DNA of 64,000 bases. Origin: Geothrix sp. PMB-07 (GTDB lineage: Bacteria > Acidobacteriota > Holophagae > Holophagales > Holophagaceae). The position numbers and the translations under genes were made by a program. The stretch spans positions 2,480,992 through 2,544,991 of the forward strand of contig NZ_CP132333.1 of assembly GCF_030758935.1 (NCBI RefSeq), read 5' to 3'. Position 1 is the stretch's first letter, and the number at the start of each line of letters is the position of its first letter. Shown here piece by piece: positions 24,871 through 33,825 of this stretch. The notes under the pieces were generated by a model that worked only from the letters and a program-made list of their open reading frames with translations, did no database searches and had not been told where the DNA came from.

Positions 24871-25599
24871 TCAGAGCCCCAGATCGCTCAGTTCCTGCTG
24901 GGCGGTGCGGGCCTCGGCGCTGCCTGAGAAGCCGTCCACCAGCTCCCGGAAGGCCTTCACAGCCGCAGGCTTCAGGCCCAGCTTGAGCAGGCACTGGGCC
25001 CGCTTCAACTTGGCGGGTAGGAACTGGGGCGAGGCCGCGTGCTCCTTGATGATCCGATCAAAGGCCAACTGGGCCTTGTCGAAGGCGCGCAGGTTGTAGT
25101 GACAGAGACCCAGGAAGAACAGGGCGTCCGGCCGCTTGGGACTCTGCGGATAGGTCGTGAGGAAGTGATCCAGGCCTTCGGAAGCCAGTGGGTAGTTGCC
25201 GCGGTTGTAGTCCAGCACCGCAGCATTGAAGGCTCGCTCATCTTCCGCAGCGGCTGCGGCAACGGCCGGCTGCGCATCGATGGATGGCCGGGTTCCGGCC
25301 TTGGGAAGGCTGGTGAGGCGGTTGTTCATGACGCGGGTGGTCTCCTGCACCTGCCTCAAGCTCTCCTGCAGATCGGCCTGGAAGCGGCGGTCCTGGCCCC
25401 GGGCTTCCGCGGCGGCCTGCTGATCGGCCTGGGCCTTCTTGTTGCCCTCTTCCACCACCTGGCGGAGCTTGAAGACCTCCACCTTGAGGTCACCCACTTC
25501 CTGCTCAACCCGGCGCAGCTGGTCTTCGGAACCGCAGCCCACGGTCAACACAGCGGCCAGGGTGGTGAGGGCGGGAAGCATCATCGTGCGGGCGCTCAT
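24871..25599 (-). CDS. cpoB: CpoB/YbgF-like Tol-Pal system coordinator
   Basis: Periplasmic protein that in other bacteria links peptidoglycan synthesis to Tol-Pal activity. 242 residues with an N-terminal signal ending in TVGCG (possible lipoprotein Cys), a coiled-coil segment (about 28-95, DQLRRVEQEVGDLKVEVFKL), an Ala-rich linker, and about three tetratricopeptide-like repeats to the end (AFNAAVLDYNRGNYPLASEGL, DALFFLGLCHYNLRAFDKA). It is the last gene after tolB and pal; a terminator stands between pal and this gene, so its expression may be partly independent. Confidence 0.85.
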   Translation of the reverse strand: MSARTMMLPALTTLAAVLTVGCGSEDQLRRVEQEVGDLKVEVFKLRQVVEEGNKKAQADQQAAAEARGQDRRFQADLQESLRQVQETTRVMNNRLTSLPKAGTRPSIDAQPAVAAAAAEDERAFNAAVLDYNRGNYPLASEGLDHFLTTYPQSPKRPDALFFLGLCHYNLRAFDKAQLAFDRIIKEHAASPQFLPAKLKRAQCLLKLGLKPAAVKAFRELVDGFSGSAEARTAQQELSDLGL

Positions 25600-25635
25600 G
25601 CAGACTCCACAGCAGTGCTTCTTATCCTAAACGAA

Positions 25636-25659
25636 AAGCGGGGGCCTTCGCCCCCGCTT
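25636..25659 (-). terminator. intrinsic terminator downstream of pal
   Basis: A 9-bp G/C stem (AAGCGGGGG / CCCCCGCTT) with loop CCTTCG. Read on the minus strand it is followed by TTTTCGTTT. It lies between pal and cpoB, so cpoB would be read through or have its own promoter. Confidence 0.75.
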
Positions 25660-25677
25660 CGCGTGATTCCGTGCAGA

Positions 25678-26400
25678 CTACTTGAGCTTGAATTCGCCGC
25701 GGCGGTTCTGGCTCCAGCAGGCTTCCTTCGCTTCCGTGCAGACGGGCTTTTCCTTGCCATAGCTGATGGTGGTGAAGCGGGCTTCGTCCACACCCAGAGT
25801 CTTCAGGTAAGCCAGGGCAGCGGCGGCGCGCTTGTTGCCGAGGGCGAGGTTGTACTCGTTGGTGCCGCGCTCATCGCAGTGACCTTCGATCTCAACCTTG
25901 GCGGCGGGGAAAGCCTTCATGAAGTCGGCGATGCCCTGCAGGATGGCGCGATCCTTTTCCTTGATCTCGGACTTGTCGTAGTCGAAGTGGATGGTGAGCA
26001 GGGCCTTGGCAGCGGCAGCCTTGAAGGCAGCGGCCTTCTCGGCCTCGGCGGCCTTGCGGGCAGCTTCCTCAGCGGCGGCGCGATCAGCGGCGGCCTTCGC
26101 GTCGGCAGCGGCCTTCGCATCGGCAGCAGCCTTCTCGGCGGCGGCCTTGTCAGCGGCTTCCTTGTCGGCCTTGGCCTTGTCCCAGCCATCGAACCAGCCC
26201 TGGGCCTTGTGCGGGTTGTCCTTGTCGTTCACATAGGGATTCGTTTCGCGACCCTTGCCGTCCTTGAACGCCTGGACGCCCTCATTGAAGGCGGCCTGCG
26301 TCTCCTGCTTGATCTGCTCAGCCGTCTTGGGGGGCTTGCAGGCCAGGCTGCCAAGGGTGAGCACAATGGCCGCAGGGACGAGGTAGGTTCCGTATCGCAT
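25678..26400 (-). CDS. pal: peptidoglycan-associated lipoprotein Pal
   Basis: Outer-membrane lipoprotein that binds peptidoglycan through an OmpA-like domain. The signal peptide ends with LGSLAC (Cys about 21). The middle (about 75-130) is a long Ala/Lys/Glu-rich helical segment with repeated DAKAAADAKAAAD units, unusual in length for Pal. The C-terminal OmpA domain has TIHFDYDKSEI, VEIEGHCDERGTNEYN and NRRGEF. 240 residues. It follows tolB by about 60 bases. Confidence 0.92.
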   Translation of the reverse strand: MRYGTYLVPAAIVLTLGSLACKPPKTAEQIKQETQAAFNEGVQAFKDGKGRETNPYVNDKDNPHKAQGWFDGWDKAKADKEAADKAAAEKAAADAKAAADAKAAADRAAAEEAARKAAEAEKAAAFKAAAAKALLTIHFDYDKSEIKEKDRAILQGIADFMKAFPAAKVEIEGHCDERGTNEYNLALGNKRAAAALAYLKTLGVDEARFTTISYGKEKPVCTEAKEACWSQNRRGEFKLK

Positions 26401-26464
26401 GGGATGATTCCTCCTGGATGTACCTGAGTATAGATGGACGGCGCTCAGGGAATCGCCATTAATT

Positions 26465-27757
26465 TCAACGTCCGCGGATCCAGCGCGGACTCTGGCAGCC
26501 CGGAAGCTCCGTCAAACGGCGGATCTGGCGGCCTGAAAGATCGGTGGTGAACAGCTGCAGCGGGCCGAACCGGTTGCTCGTAAACACAAGCAGACGCTCA
26601 TCCGGAGACCAGGCCGGGGACTCCGAGGTACTCACCCCGGTGGTGATCTGGTAGGCCTTTCCCTCTCCCAGCTTGTAGACAAAAAGATCAAACTTCCCTT
26701 CAAATCGGGAGACATAGGCGATCATGGCGCCGTTGGGACTCCAGGCGGGGCTCCCGTTGTAAAGTCCTTCTCCGGTCAGTCGGCGGAGGTTGGAGCCATC
26801 ATCCTGCATGAGGAAAACCTGGGGCCCCCCCTCCCGGTCTGAGGTGAAAGCAATCTGACTTCCATTCGGATTCCAGCATGGTTCGGTGTTGATGCCAATG
26901 CCATCCGTCAAGCGGCGAACCCGGTTATTGACCATGTCCATGACCATAATATCTGTGTTTCCCCGACGGTCACCCTGAACAAAGGCGAGACGATTACCAT
27001 CGGGCGACCAGACGGGGGACGAAAGCATGCTGCCTGAAGCACCGCTCGGGTAGAGCTTCTCGTGGGGACCGTCTTTACGACGCTGGCCCCAAATTTCTGG
27101 TGCACCACCTTTGTAGGTCAAGTACGCCAGGCGTCCATCTCCGGCTACAGAAGGAGCAAGGGTCAAGCTGCCGTGATGTGTGAGTTGCACCAGGCCCATG
27201 CCATCTCGGTCCACCTGGAAGATTTCTTTCACATTTCGTGAAACTTCGCGCACGAATACGATTCGGCTGGAGGCCACTCCCTTTTCACCCGTGAGACGGC
27301 CCACCAGATCATCGGCCAGATAGTGCGCGAGGTAGCGCAGAGGCACGATCTTGTTGGCATTGTAGGTGCGCGTGAACACGCCCTTTTCCGCGGCGGTGTC
27401 GAGAGCCGAGGCCTCCAACTGCAGATCGCCGTTAGGGGCCTTGGTCAGCTTTGCGCTCAGCAGCCACTGGGCACCCGCTTCCTTCCAGGCCTTGGCCGGT
27501 GCCCCATCGGCGGGCAGCCGCTCGGCGAGCACGGCGATGACGCCCGTTTCATCCAGATCCTTCTTGAGCACAGCGGTGAAATCCGAGGCCACGGTGGCAC
27601 CATCCAGACCCGTGGTTTTGGGCGACGTCATGGCCAGCACAAGCTTGGCGCTGCTGGTGGCGCTCAGCACCACCTCGGTCTGCTGGGCCTGAAGCCCTGT
27701 AACCAACCCCGACGCCGCCAGGGCGAACAGGAAGGTCCGAATGAGGAATCGCGGCAT
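26465..27757 (-). CDS. tolB: Tol-Pal system beta-propeller protein TolB
   Basis: Periplasmic partner of Pal. 430 residues with a signal peptide (cleavage near LQAQ), an N-terminal mixed domain, and a C-terminal six-bladed propeller of PD40 repeats (SSPVWSPDGNRLAF, TEPCWNPNGSQIAFTSDREG, GSPAWSPNGAMIAYVSR, SESPAWSPDERLLVFTSNR). It lies 33 bases downstream of the Nudix gene. tolQ, tolR and tolA are not in the window. Confidence 0.94.
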   Translation of the reverse strand: MPRFLIRTFLFALAASGLVTGLQAQQTEVVLSATSSAKLVLAMTSPKTTGLDGATVASDFTAVLKKDLDETGVIAVLAERLPADGAPAKAWKEAGAQWLLSAKLTKAPNGDLQLEASALDTAAEKGVFTRTYNANKIVPLRYLAHYLADDLVGRLTGEKGVASSRIVFVREVSRNVKEIFQVDRDGMGLVQLTHHGSLTLAPSVAGDGRLAYLTYKGGAPEIWGQRRKDGPHEKLYPSGASGSMLSSPVWSPDGNRLAFVQGDRRGNTDIMVMDMVNNRVRRLTDGIGINTEPCWNPNGSQIAFTSDREGGPQVFLMQDDGSNLRRLTGEGLYNGSPAWSPNGAMIAYVSRFEGKFDLFVYKLGEGKAYQITTGVSTSESPAWSPDERLLVFTSNRFGPLQLFTTDLSGRQIRRLTELPGCQSPRWIRGR

Positions 27758-27790
27758 GGCATCTCCGGGCCTGGGGGGACTTCCAGGGTA

Positions 27791-28186
27791 TCAGATGAGT
27801 GGTTCCAGGCCGTGTCCGGGTTCCCCGTCCCATTTCTTGAGCCAATCAAGCAATGCGACATTCAATGGCGGAATGGGCAAGCGGGCAATCTCAGTGGCGC
27901 GGAACCACCCCCAGGCCAGCTCCGTTCCAGGCAGGCCCTCTGCCTCCACGACGTAGGCATGCATGCGCACAGAGCCTTCGAGCGTGGGCCCCGCTTCGAG
28001 GCTTGTGAGTTCCGTTCCGGTTTCCTCACGCCACTCGCGACGAAGGGCCTGTTCCGGGGTTTCACCGGTCTCCACCTTGCCGCCTGGGAATTCCCACAGA
28101 CCTGGGAGCACCGGATTACCGGGGTCGCGGCGCTGCAGGAACCAGCGGCCATCGCTGCACAGCAGCGCCACCGCGACGTCCTTCAT
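27791..28186 (-). CDS. mutT: MutT-like Nudix hydrolase (8-oxo-dGTP diphosphatase type)
   Basis: A 131-residue Nudix protein. The Nudix box G-x5-E-x7-RE-x2-EE-x-G runs from GGKVETGE to REWREETG at about residues 36-58. Size and context fit MutT, which cleans 8-oxo-dGTP from the nucleotide pool, but other Nudix substrates are possible. The start overlaps the rnhB stop (ATGA). Confidence 0.85.
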   Translation of the reverse strand: MKDVAVALLCSDGRWFLQRRDPGNPVLPGLWEFPGGKVETGETPEQALRREWREETGTELTSLEAGPTLEGSVRMHAYVVEAEGLPGTELAWGWFRATEIARLPIPPLNVALLDWLKKWDGEPGHGLEPLI

Positions 28187-29016
28187 GCGTCCTCACCGGC
28201 CAGGCCGCCCTCCGCAGCCAGCTGGGCCAGACGATCCGCATAGCGGCGGCGGAGGGTCTCCACCCAAACCGGCTTGAGGCGCCCGTAGGCAGGCCGGAGC
28301 TCCGCTTCCACCCAGGCTCTCAGGGCTTCCATGGAGACGCAGGCATCGAGGCTGTGGCGCAGCGAATCCCGCAGGCCTTCGTCCACTTGTTGAAGCGCGG
28401 CCACTGGGGCGTAGCTGATGCGATGCACCGGGCTCACACCCAGCGCTGCAATCTGGGTGCGGTGCAGCGCAGTGCCATAGCCCTTGTGCTGGGCGAACCC
28501 GTAGCCCGGGTGGCGTTCCTCCAGCTCGATCATCCTCGCATCGCGGTGCGCCTTGGCCAGGATGCTGGCCGCGCCGATGGCGCAGCTGAGGGCATCGCCA
28601 TCCACCACCAGGCGCTCGGGCAGCCCGGTTTTCGGCCCCCGGTTGCCATCCACGAAGAGGATCCGCGGGCGAAGGGACAGATTCGCCACGGACTGTCGCA
28701 TGGCCATCAGCGTCGCCTCCAGGATGTTCTCCCGGTCGATGGTCATGGCATCCAGCTCCGCGATGCCGTAGGCGGGCAGGATGGCCTTCAGCTCCTGGGC
28801 CAGCACTTCCCGCCGCTCGGGTTTCAACTGCTTGCTGTCCCGCACGCCCCTCAGCACATGGCCCCATTTCTTCACGGTCTCAGCGTCCAGCACCGCGCAG
28901 GCCGCCACCACGGGACCGGCCCAGGCCCCGCGGCCGGCTTCATCCACGCCGCCCCAGGCCACGCCGGGCGGCACATTGCCGAGGTCCCAATCGAGGGGAT
29001 TGATCACGACTGCCAT
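28183..29016 (-). CDS. rnhB: ribonuclease HII
   Basis: Cleaves RNA in RNA-DNA hybrids and at single ribonucleotides in DNA. 277 residues, longer than the usual about 200 because of a C-terminal extension of about 60 residues (helical, MEALRAWVEAELRPAYGRL). The catalytic DEAGRGAWAGP is at about 25-35. The second Asp is in FVDGN, and SCAIGAASILAKAHRDARM carries the remaining metal-site residues. It heads the leftward run rnhB-mutT-tolB-pal-cpoB. Confidence 0.93.
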   Translation of the reverse strand: MAVVINPLDWDLGNVPPGVAWGGVDEAGRGAWAGPVVAACAVLDAETVKKWGHVLRGVRDSKQLKPERREVLAQELKAILPAYGIAELDAMTIDRENILEATLMAMRQSVANLSLRPRILFVDGNRGPKTGLPERLVVDGDALSCAIGAASILAKAHRDARMIELEERHPGYGFAQHKGYGTALHRTQIAALGVSPVHRISYAPVAALQQVDEGLRDSLRHSLDACVSMEALRAWVEAELRPAYGRLKPVWVETLRRRYADRLAQLAAEGGLAGEDA

Positions 29017-29025
29017 CGTCCCCCC

Positions 29026-29172
29026 TTCAACATTTCAGGGACTCCCAGGCAATGAGCCAAGTCAACCCGGATCCGGATCGAGCTTGGCGCTGCGGGGCAG
29101 CGTCAAGTGACCAGGCCGGACCGGGTTGAAGCCAGTTCAGCATTTCAGGGATTCCCAGGCAATGAGCCAAGT
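29026..29172. repeat. 110-bp duplication of a gene 3' end around a hairpin
   Basis: The last 36 bases of the glycosyltransferase gene and one base beyond its stop (29136-29172) recur as 29026-29062 with two mismatches. Both contain AATGAGCCAAGT. Between the copies, 29063-29128 folds as a two-part hairpin: outer arms CAACCCGGATCCGG / CCGGACCGGGTTG, inner arms CTTGGCGCTGC / GCAGCGTCAAG with a three-base loop. It lies between rnhB and the glycosyltransferase gene. The hairpin may terminate the glycosyltransferase transcript. Confidence 0.75.
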
Positions 29173-29808
29173 ATCCATCACTCCGCGAAAATGGCTGCGG
29201 TGCGGCCCAGGACGATAGATGGCCTGGATGGGGATATGGGCCCAGCGCAGCTTCCAGTCAGCGGCTTTCATCGCAATTTCCATCTCGATGGCAAAGCCCG
29301 TGGCGCGCAGATCCAGCCGGTCGAGCACCTTCTTGCGGATCAGGCGGAAGCCGCTCTGGCTGTCCTCCCAGGTCACGCCCGCGATGCGGCCCAGGGTCCA
29401 GGTGCCCAGGGCATTGGTGCGCCAACGTTTGGCGGGGATCTTTGCGCGATCCAGGAAGCGTGAGCCGATGAGGAAATCCGCGTCGGGGCGGACCATCAGA
29501 TGATCCAGGAAGCGCTGGAAGTCTGCCGGGTCGTGCTGGCCATCAGCATCGAGGAAGAGGTAGAAATCGAAGGCATCGCTTTTAAGGTGCGCGATGCCGG
29601 CACGCATGGCCTGGCCCTTGCCCCCGCCCTTGCCGGGCTCCAGACGCAACACCTCGGCCCCTGCAGCCCTGGCCACGGCGCCCGTGCCATCGCTGGATCC
29701 GTCATCCACCACCAACACGCGATGAAGGCCGAAGGGCTTGAGGCCCTCCAGCACCGGAGCGATGTGGTCGGCTTCGTCGTGGGCGGCAATGATCGCGGCG
29801 ATCCTCAC
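29137..29808 (-). CDS. family 2 glycosyltransferase
   Basis: 223 residues of a GT-A fold enzyme, like dolichyl-phosphate mannose synthases or polyprenyl-phosphate sugar transferases without the membrane tail. Motifs: IAAHDEADHI, VVDDGSSDGT (nucleotide-binding Asp residues), FLDADGQHDP (metal DxD) and SGFRLIRKKVLD. I prefer GTG 29808, whose GTGA overlap with the M61 stop matches other couplings in this genome; ATG-like starts to 29841 would overlap the peptidase gene by 37 bases. The acceptor is unknown. Confidence 0.82.
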   Translation of the reverse strand: MRIAAIIAAHDEADHIAPVLEGLKPFGLHRVLVVDDGSSDGTGAVARAAGAEVLRLEPGKGGGKGQAMRAGIAHLKSDAFDFYLFLDADGQHDPADFQRFLDHLMVRPDADFLIGSRFLDRAKIPAKRWRTNALGTWTLGRIAGVTWEDSQSGFRLIRKKVLDRLDLRATGFAIEMEIAMKAADWKLRWAHIPIQAIYRPGPHRSHFRGVMDTWLIAWESLKC

Positions 29809-31601
29809 CGGCGACCGCCCCGCTTCAATGGCCCGGGCCAAGGCTGTCCATAGGAAGCCGCGAAAGCCGAACGCTGGCCAAGGCTGGCACGAACCTCCGG
29901 CACCAGTCGGTAACTGCGCTCTGGGCTTTCGGCCACGTCCACGGTGGTTTCAAACACGCGTCCCCGATCCGCCGCCAGCACCTGCACCTGGCCGCCAGGA
30001 CCCGGCTCCGCCAGCCCCCGCTGAACATCCGAGGAAGATGTGGTACGCCAGCCATCCACCGCGAGGATCTCCATGCCGTAGCTCAGTCCGGCTGCGGCGG
30101 CGGGGCTGCCTGGAATCACGTTGAGGACGCTGGCGCCCTGCGGGGCCACGACCAGGCCTGTCCAGGCCTTCGCGCGCCGGACGGCGGCAGGATCCTCACG
30201 ATCTTCGGGAGAGAGCTTCTCCCAGGCGGCCTGAGCCTCCAGCTTTATACCGAAGGCGCGCGTGAGAAGGGCACCGTCCAGTTCTGCGCGACCTGAAATG
30301 TAGGCGCTCCAGAAGGGTTCGGGAGCCTTGCCGGAGAGTTCCTGGAAGGCTTTTCGCACATCACCGTCACAGAGGCCGTTTTCGCCATGCCTTGTCCAAA
30401 GCAGGCGGAAGAGCTCCGGCAACCCGGCTTTGCCGCGGCTGCCTTCGCGCAGCGCCGCATCCATGAGCCAGGCCACCATCTCGCCCTTGTCGTAGTAGCT
30501 GATGGAGCTGTTGGGGCTGAATTCGTGGGCCTTGTAGAGGCGGATCCAGGCGTCCCAGCTGGATTCCTCCAGGCTCTGCTCCAAACGGCCAGGGCGTTGC
30601 GTTTGCTCGCTCCAGCAGCGGGCCAGCTCTTTCGAGGTGTGGCTCCATGGCACCACCCCGGCGCGCAACACGATCAGGTGTTCCATGTACGAGGTGAGAC
30701 CCTCGTGGAACCAGAGCATTTTCGTAGGGTTTTCCTGGCTGTAATCGAAGGGGCCGAGCACGGTGTCGTGCAGGCGCTTCACGTTCCAGGCGTGGAAGAA
30801 TTCATGGGCCGCCAGCTGGTAGAGGCTGTAGTAGCCCTCGGGCTTGTCGAAGGCGTGGCTGTCGGCGATGAGGCTGGTACAGTCCTTGTGCTCCAGCCCG
30901 CCCCGCAGCCTGGGCGTGAAGGTGAAGAGGAACACATAGCGCTTGAAGGGGAAGCCGCCAAAGATGGCGCCTGCGGCTTCCACGATCTTCTGGGTGGCCG
31001 TGGTGATGCGGCCTTCGTCGCCGTTATGGTCACCCGTGAAGGCCAGCTCGAAGGTGGTGCCACCGCTCTTGAAACGCCGACTCCGGAACGAGCCCAGCTC
31101 AAATGGTGAATCGATGAGGGTGTCGAGGTCCGCAGCCAGGCAGGCGCCCTGCTTCTGCGGGAGCGAGGAAGCCACTTTCCAGTCGGCGGGGAAACCCTCG
31201 AAGCGCACCTCGTAGGGCCGGTCCGGCTGCCCCTCCAGGTAGAGGAAGGTCGCGGCGGGGATGATCTGGGCGTGGGTGGCATCCACATGGTTGGTGCGCA
31301 CGGTGAGGTCGTTGCCGTAGACGCGGTAACGAAGGGTCAGATCGCCTTTTGATGCGGACAGCTGCCAGCGCTGCTTGTCCAGCTTCTCCAGGGGCTGCTC
31401 TCGGCGGCCATCCTGGCGACGCACCCGGTCCACAAATCGCGCGTAGTCACGCACCAGGTAGGAGCCCGGCGTCCAGGCCGCCATGGCCGCCACACCGCCC
31501 TCCCGCAGGGCTTCCGCGGGAAGGACGAGCTCCACTTCAACCAGATGCTGGGCCAGGTCCAAGGGACGCAGGGTGGCCCGGATGGGCGCAAGTTTGCTCA
31601 T
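29805..31601 (-). CDS. M61 family glycyl aminopeptidase-like metalloprotease with PDZ domain
   Basis: 598 residues. The N-terminal beta domain of M61 peptidases is followed by a gluzincin catalytic domain with the zinc motif HEFFHAWNVKRL at about 267-278 and the downstream Glu in LWFHEGLTSYMEHL. The C-terminal PDZ domain (about 480-560) has VLNVIPGSPAAAAGLSYGMEILAVDG. No signal peptide is visible, so it is likely cytoplasmic. It is coupled to the glycosyltransferase gene by a four-base overlap and follows the TetR gene by eight bases. Confidence 0.88.
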   Translation of the reverse strand: MSKLAPIRATLRPLDLAQHLVEVELVLPAEALREGGVAAMAAWTPGSYLVRDYARFVDRVRRQDGRREQPLEKLDKQRWQLSASKGDLTLRYRVYGNDLTVRTNHVDATHAQIIPAATFLYLEGQPDRPYEVRFEGFPADWKVASSLPQKQGACLAADLDTLIDSPFELGSFRSRRFKSGGTTFELAFTGDHNGDEGRITTATQKIVEAAGAIFGGFPFKRYVFLFTFTPRLRGGLEHKDCTSLIADSHAFDKPEGYYSLYQLAAHEFFHAWNVKRLHDTVLGPFDYSQENPTKMLWFHEGLTSYMEHLIVLRAGVVPWSHTSKELARCWSEQTQRPGRLEQSLEESSWDAWIRLYKAHEFSPNSSISYYDKGEMVAWLMDAALREGSRGKAGLPELFRLLWTRHGENGLCDGDVRKAFQELSGKAPEPFWSAYISGRAELDGALLTRAFGIKLEAQAAWEKLSPEDREDPAAVRRAKAWTGLVVAPQGASVLNVIPGSPAAAAGLSYGMEILAVDGWRTTSSSDVQRGLAEPGPGGQVQVLAADRGRVFETTVDVAESPERSYRLVPEVRASLGQRSAFAASYGQPWPGPLKRGGRR

Positions 31602-31609
31602 GGACCGCC

Positions 31610-32311
31610 TCAGCCCAACGCGCCGTGGAGCCAGCGCCGCGTGGCCCAGGCGATCTCCGCATCGGTGATCTGGTAGTTCGGATCGCGGAGTTTCTCCTCG
31701 ATGAGCGAACCCACCAGGGACGTGAACAGCAGCACCTCTTTGCGGGCCATGTCCAGACTGGTGCCGAAGACGTGGTTCATGAAGAGCCCCAGGGGACTGA
31801 GGCCCCGCTCCACCAGAGGCATGAGGTCGCGGAAGTTGGAATCCGGGGAAGGCACGGCGATGGAGCGCAGAATGAAGCCGGTGAACTCCTGGCTTTCCAG
31901 CAGCAGGCCGAGGTAGGAGCGGGACAGCTGCAAGCAGGCGGCTTCAACGGCCTCCCGGCCCTTCACAGGCTCCGCGAGGAGGGGCGCCACCATGGCCTGA
32001 ATGCGAGCGGCCATGCTGGAAAGCGAGACCAGGCAGAGCTGCCGGAACAAGCCCTCCTTGCTGCCGAAGTGGTAATAGAGGGTCGGCTTGGATACACCGG
32101 CTTCCTCGGCGACTTCCTTCACCTGGACACCGTCGTAACCCTTGGCCGCGAAGTGCGACAAGGCGGACAGCAGCAACCGGGCCTTGAGGTCTCCCTGAGC
32201 GCTGAGGCGCTCCAGGGCCGCATGGAAGCTGCCGTGGGCGCCCACGCCAAGGGCCTCGGGCCCGAAGACGGGCACCATCTCTTTGAGACCATGGTCTGGA
32301 ACGGTGGACAT
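31610..32311 (-). CDS. TetR-family transcriptional regulator
   Basis: 233 residues. An N-terminal helix-turn-helix (ALSHFAAKGYDGVQVKEVAEEAGVSKPTLYYHFGSKEGLF) follows about 45 extra residues not usual for the family. The C-terminal ligand domain is helical. ATG 32311 has AGAGG upstream; ATG 32337 is a possible alternative. It is immediately upstream of the M61 peptidase gene and 60 bases downstream of miaE, all leftward. Confidence 0.85.
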   Translation of the reverse strand: MSTVPDHGLKEMVPVFGPEALGVGAHGSFHAALERLSAQGDLKARLLLSALSHFAAKGYDGVQVKEVAEEAGVSKPTLYYHFGSKEGLFRQLCLVSLSSMAARIQAMVAPLLAEPVKGREAVEAACLQLSRSYLGLLLESQEFTGFILRSIAVPSPDSNFRDLMPLVERGLSPLGLFMNHVFGTSLDMARKEVLLFTSLVGSLIEEKLRDPNYQITDAEIAWATRRWLHGALG

Positions 32312-32370
32312 AAGCTGCCTCTGAAGTGCCTTCAGCATGCCACGAATGGACTTACTGGGGGTCAAACCAC

Positions 32371-32964
32371 CTAGTGGACCGCAGACCGCCAGGGCAGGGA
32401 TTGGATGACCTCCGCCTCCCGGTCCAGCCACCAATCCAACCGGGTGGCGGCCTCCGCGCCAAAGCGCTCCTCGGCCAGGCTGCGATAACCCAGGGCGTGC
32501 CCGGCCTCGCAGCGCTCCAGTTCCAGCAGAAAAGCCAACCAGGCCGTGGACCCCAGCTCGGGATGGCTGGCTCCGGCCCGTTCCAGCAACCACAGGCGTT
32601 CGCAGCTGCGAGCCTCGATGAGGGCGGCGATGAGCAGCCGGTCCAGCAGGCCCTTGGCCGCCTGCTGGTGCAACGCCTTGGCGTAGGCGTTGCCGCCATC
32701 GGGCCGCAGCGGCCAGCCGAAGGCCATCAGCGCTTCCAGCACCCGCCGGTAGTGGTTCAGTTCCTCCTCCGCCAGCCGCGCCAGCAGCACCGAGGCGCGC
32801 GGGATCTCAGCGAGGTGCAGGCTCAGGTTCAAGGCATTCAGCGCCGCCTTCTTTTCATTGTGGGCATGGTCCGACAACAGGGCGGCGGGATCGGCCAAAG
32901 CCGCCTCGGCCCAGGCGGCGGGCGTTTCCGCGCGGAGCGGCAGGGGCGGTTTGAATCCAGTCAT
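32371..32964 (-). CDS. miaE: tRNA-(ms2io6A)-hydroxylase MiaE-like
   Basis: A 197-residue di-iron four-helix protein of the MiaE family, which hydroxylates the isopentenyl group of ms2i6A37 in tRNA using O2. Ligand motifs: DHAHNEKKAA, LAEEELNHYRRV and LIEARSCERL. The start overlaps the stop of the upstream EamA gene (ATGA). An O2-using enzyme in this genome argues against strict anaerobiosis, if the reading is right. Confidence 0.85.
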   Translation of the reverse strand: MTGFKPPLPLRAETPAAWAEAALADPAALLSDHAHNEKKAALNALNLSLHLAEIPRASVLLARLAEEELNHYRRVLEALMAFGWPLRPDGGNAYAKALHQQAAKGLLDRLLIAALIEARSCERLWLLERAGASHPELGSTAWLAFLLELERCEAGHALGYRSLAEERFGAEAATRLDWWLDREAEVIQSLPWRSAVH

Positions 32965-33809
32965 GGTCGTTCTCCCAGCACGGCATTCAGACCCAGGGCC
33001 AAGGCGATGACCGAGCCGCCCACCATGAGCCGCGACCAGGCCACCGGCTCATGGAAGATGAGGCCCGAAGCCAGAATGGCCAGGGGAATCTTCATGTTGT
33101 TGAAGATGGCCAGGGTGCCCAGATCGGTGCGGCGGGCCCCGGCATTGAACAGGAAGAAGCCCAGACCCGAGGCCACCACGCCCAGGTAGACCAGCACCCA
33201 GCCCTGGCGGAGCGTCAGGCCCAGCACTTGATGCCAGTGGAATGAGGGCGCCGCCATGGCCACCGCCACCGCGCTCGCCCCCAGGTAGAGCAGCCCCATG
33301 AGCTGATGATCCGATTTGCCCGAGGCGGGCGCGACCCGGCGGTAGAGCACCTGGCCCAGGGCGAAGCAGAAGTTCGCGCCCTGCATGAGGAGAAAGCCCC
33401 ACAACAGGCCAGTGCGTCCCAGTCCCGTCCAGACGCAGATGCCCGTGCCGAGAACGGCGATGGAGGCCACCACGAGGAAGAACCAGGAGCGCCGCCCTTC
33501 CAGCAGATCGCCCACCAGGGTGACGAAGAGCGGCGTGAAGATGGTGAACAGCGCCACCTCCGAGGACTGCAGCCAGCGGAAGGAGGCGATGTAGAGCAGG
33601 TACATCAGGCCGAACTGCAGGGCGCCGATGCCCAGGAAACCGAGAATCTGACGCGGTTTCAGCCCCCCCACTCGGAGAAAGGGCAGAAACACCAGGGCCG
33701 CCAGGAGGGTGCGAGCAGCCGTCACGAAGGGTGCCCCAAGACCGCTTACCTGGGCCGTGAGGCCGAAGGAGAGGGCCCAAAGCACGGAGACGAGAAGAAG
33801 CAGCAGCAT
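32961..33809 (-). CDS. EamA-family transporter
   Basis: 282 residues with about ten hydrophobic segments in two EamA repeats; the protein begins directly with a hydrophobic helix (MLLLLLVSVLWALSFG). It is distinct in sequence from the DMT protein encoded at 7.4 kb. Substrate unknown. It is 16 bases downstream of the DUF2520 gene and overlaps miaE by four bases, forming one leftward transcript. Confidence 0.82.
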   Translation of the reverse strand: MLLLLLVSVLWALSFGLTAQVSGLGAPFVTAARTLLAALVFLPFLRVGGLKPRQILGFLGIGALQFGLMYLLYIASFRWLQSSEVALFTIFTPLFVTLVGDLLEGRRSWFFLVVASIAVLGTGICVWTGLGRTGLLWGFLLMQGANFCFALGQVLYRRVAPASGKSDHQLMGLLYLGASAVAVAMAAPSFHWHQVLGLTLRQGWVLVYLGVVASGLGFFLFNAGARRTDLGTLAIFNNMKIPLAILASGLIFHEPVAWSRLMVGGSVIALALGLNAVLGERP

Positions 33810-33825
33810 GATGAATCCGCCCGTG

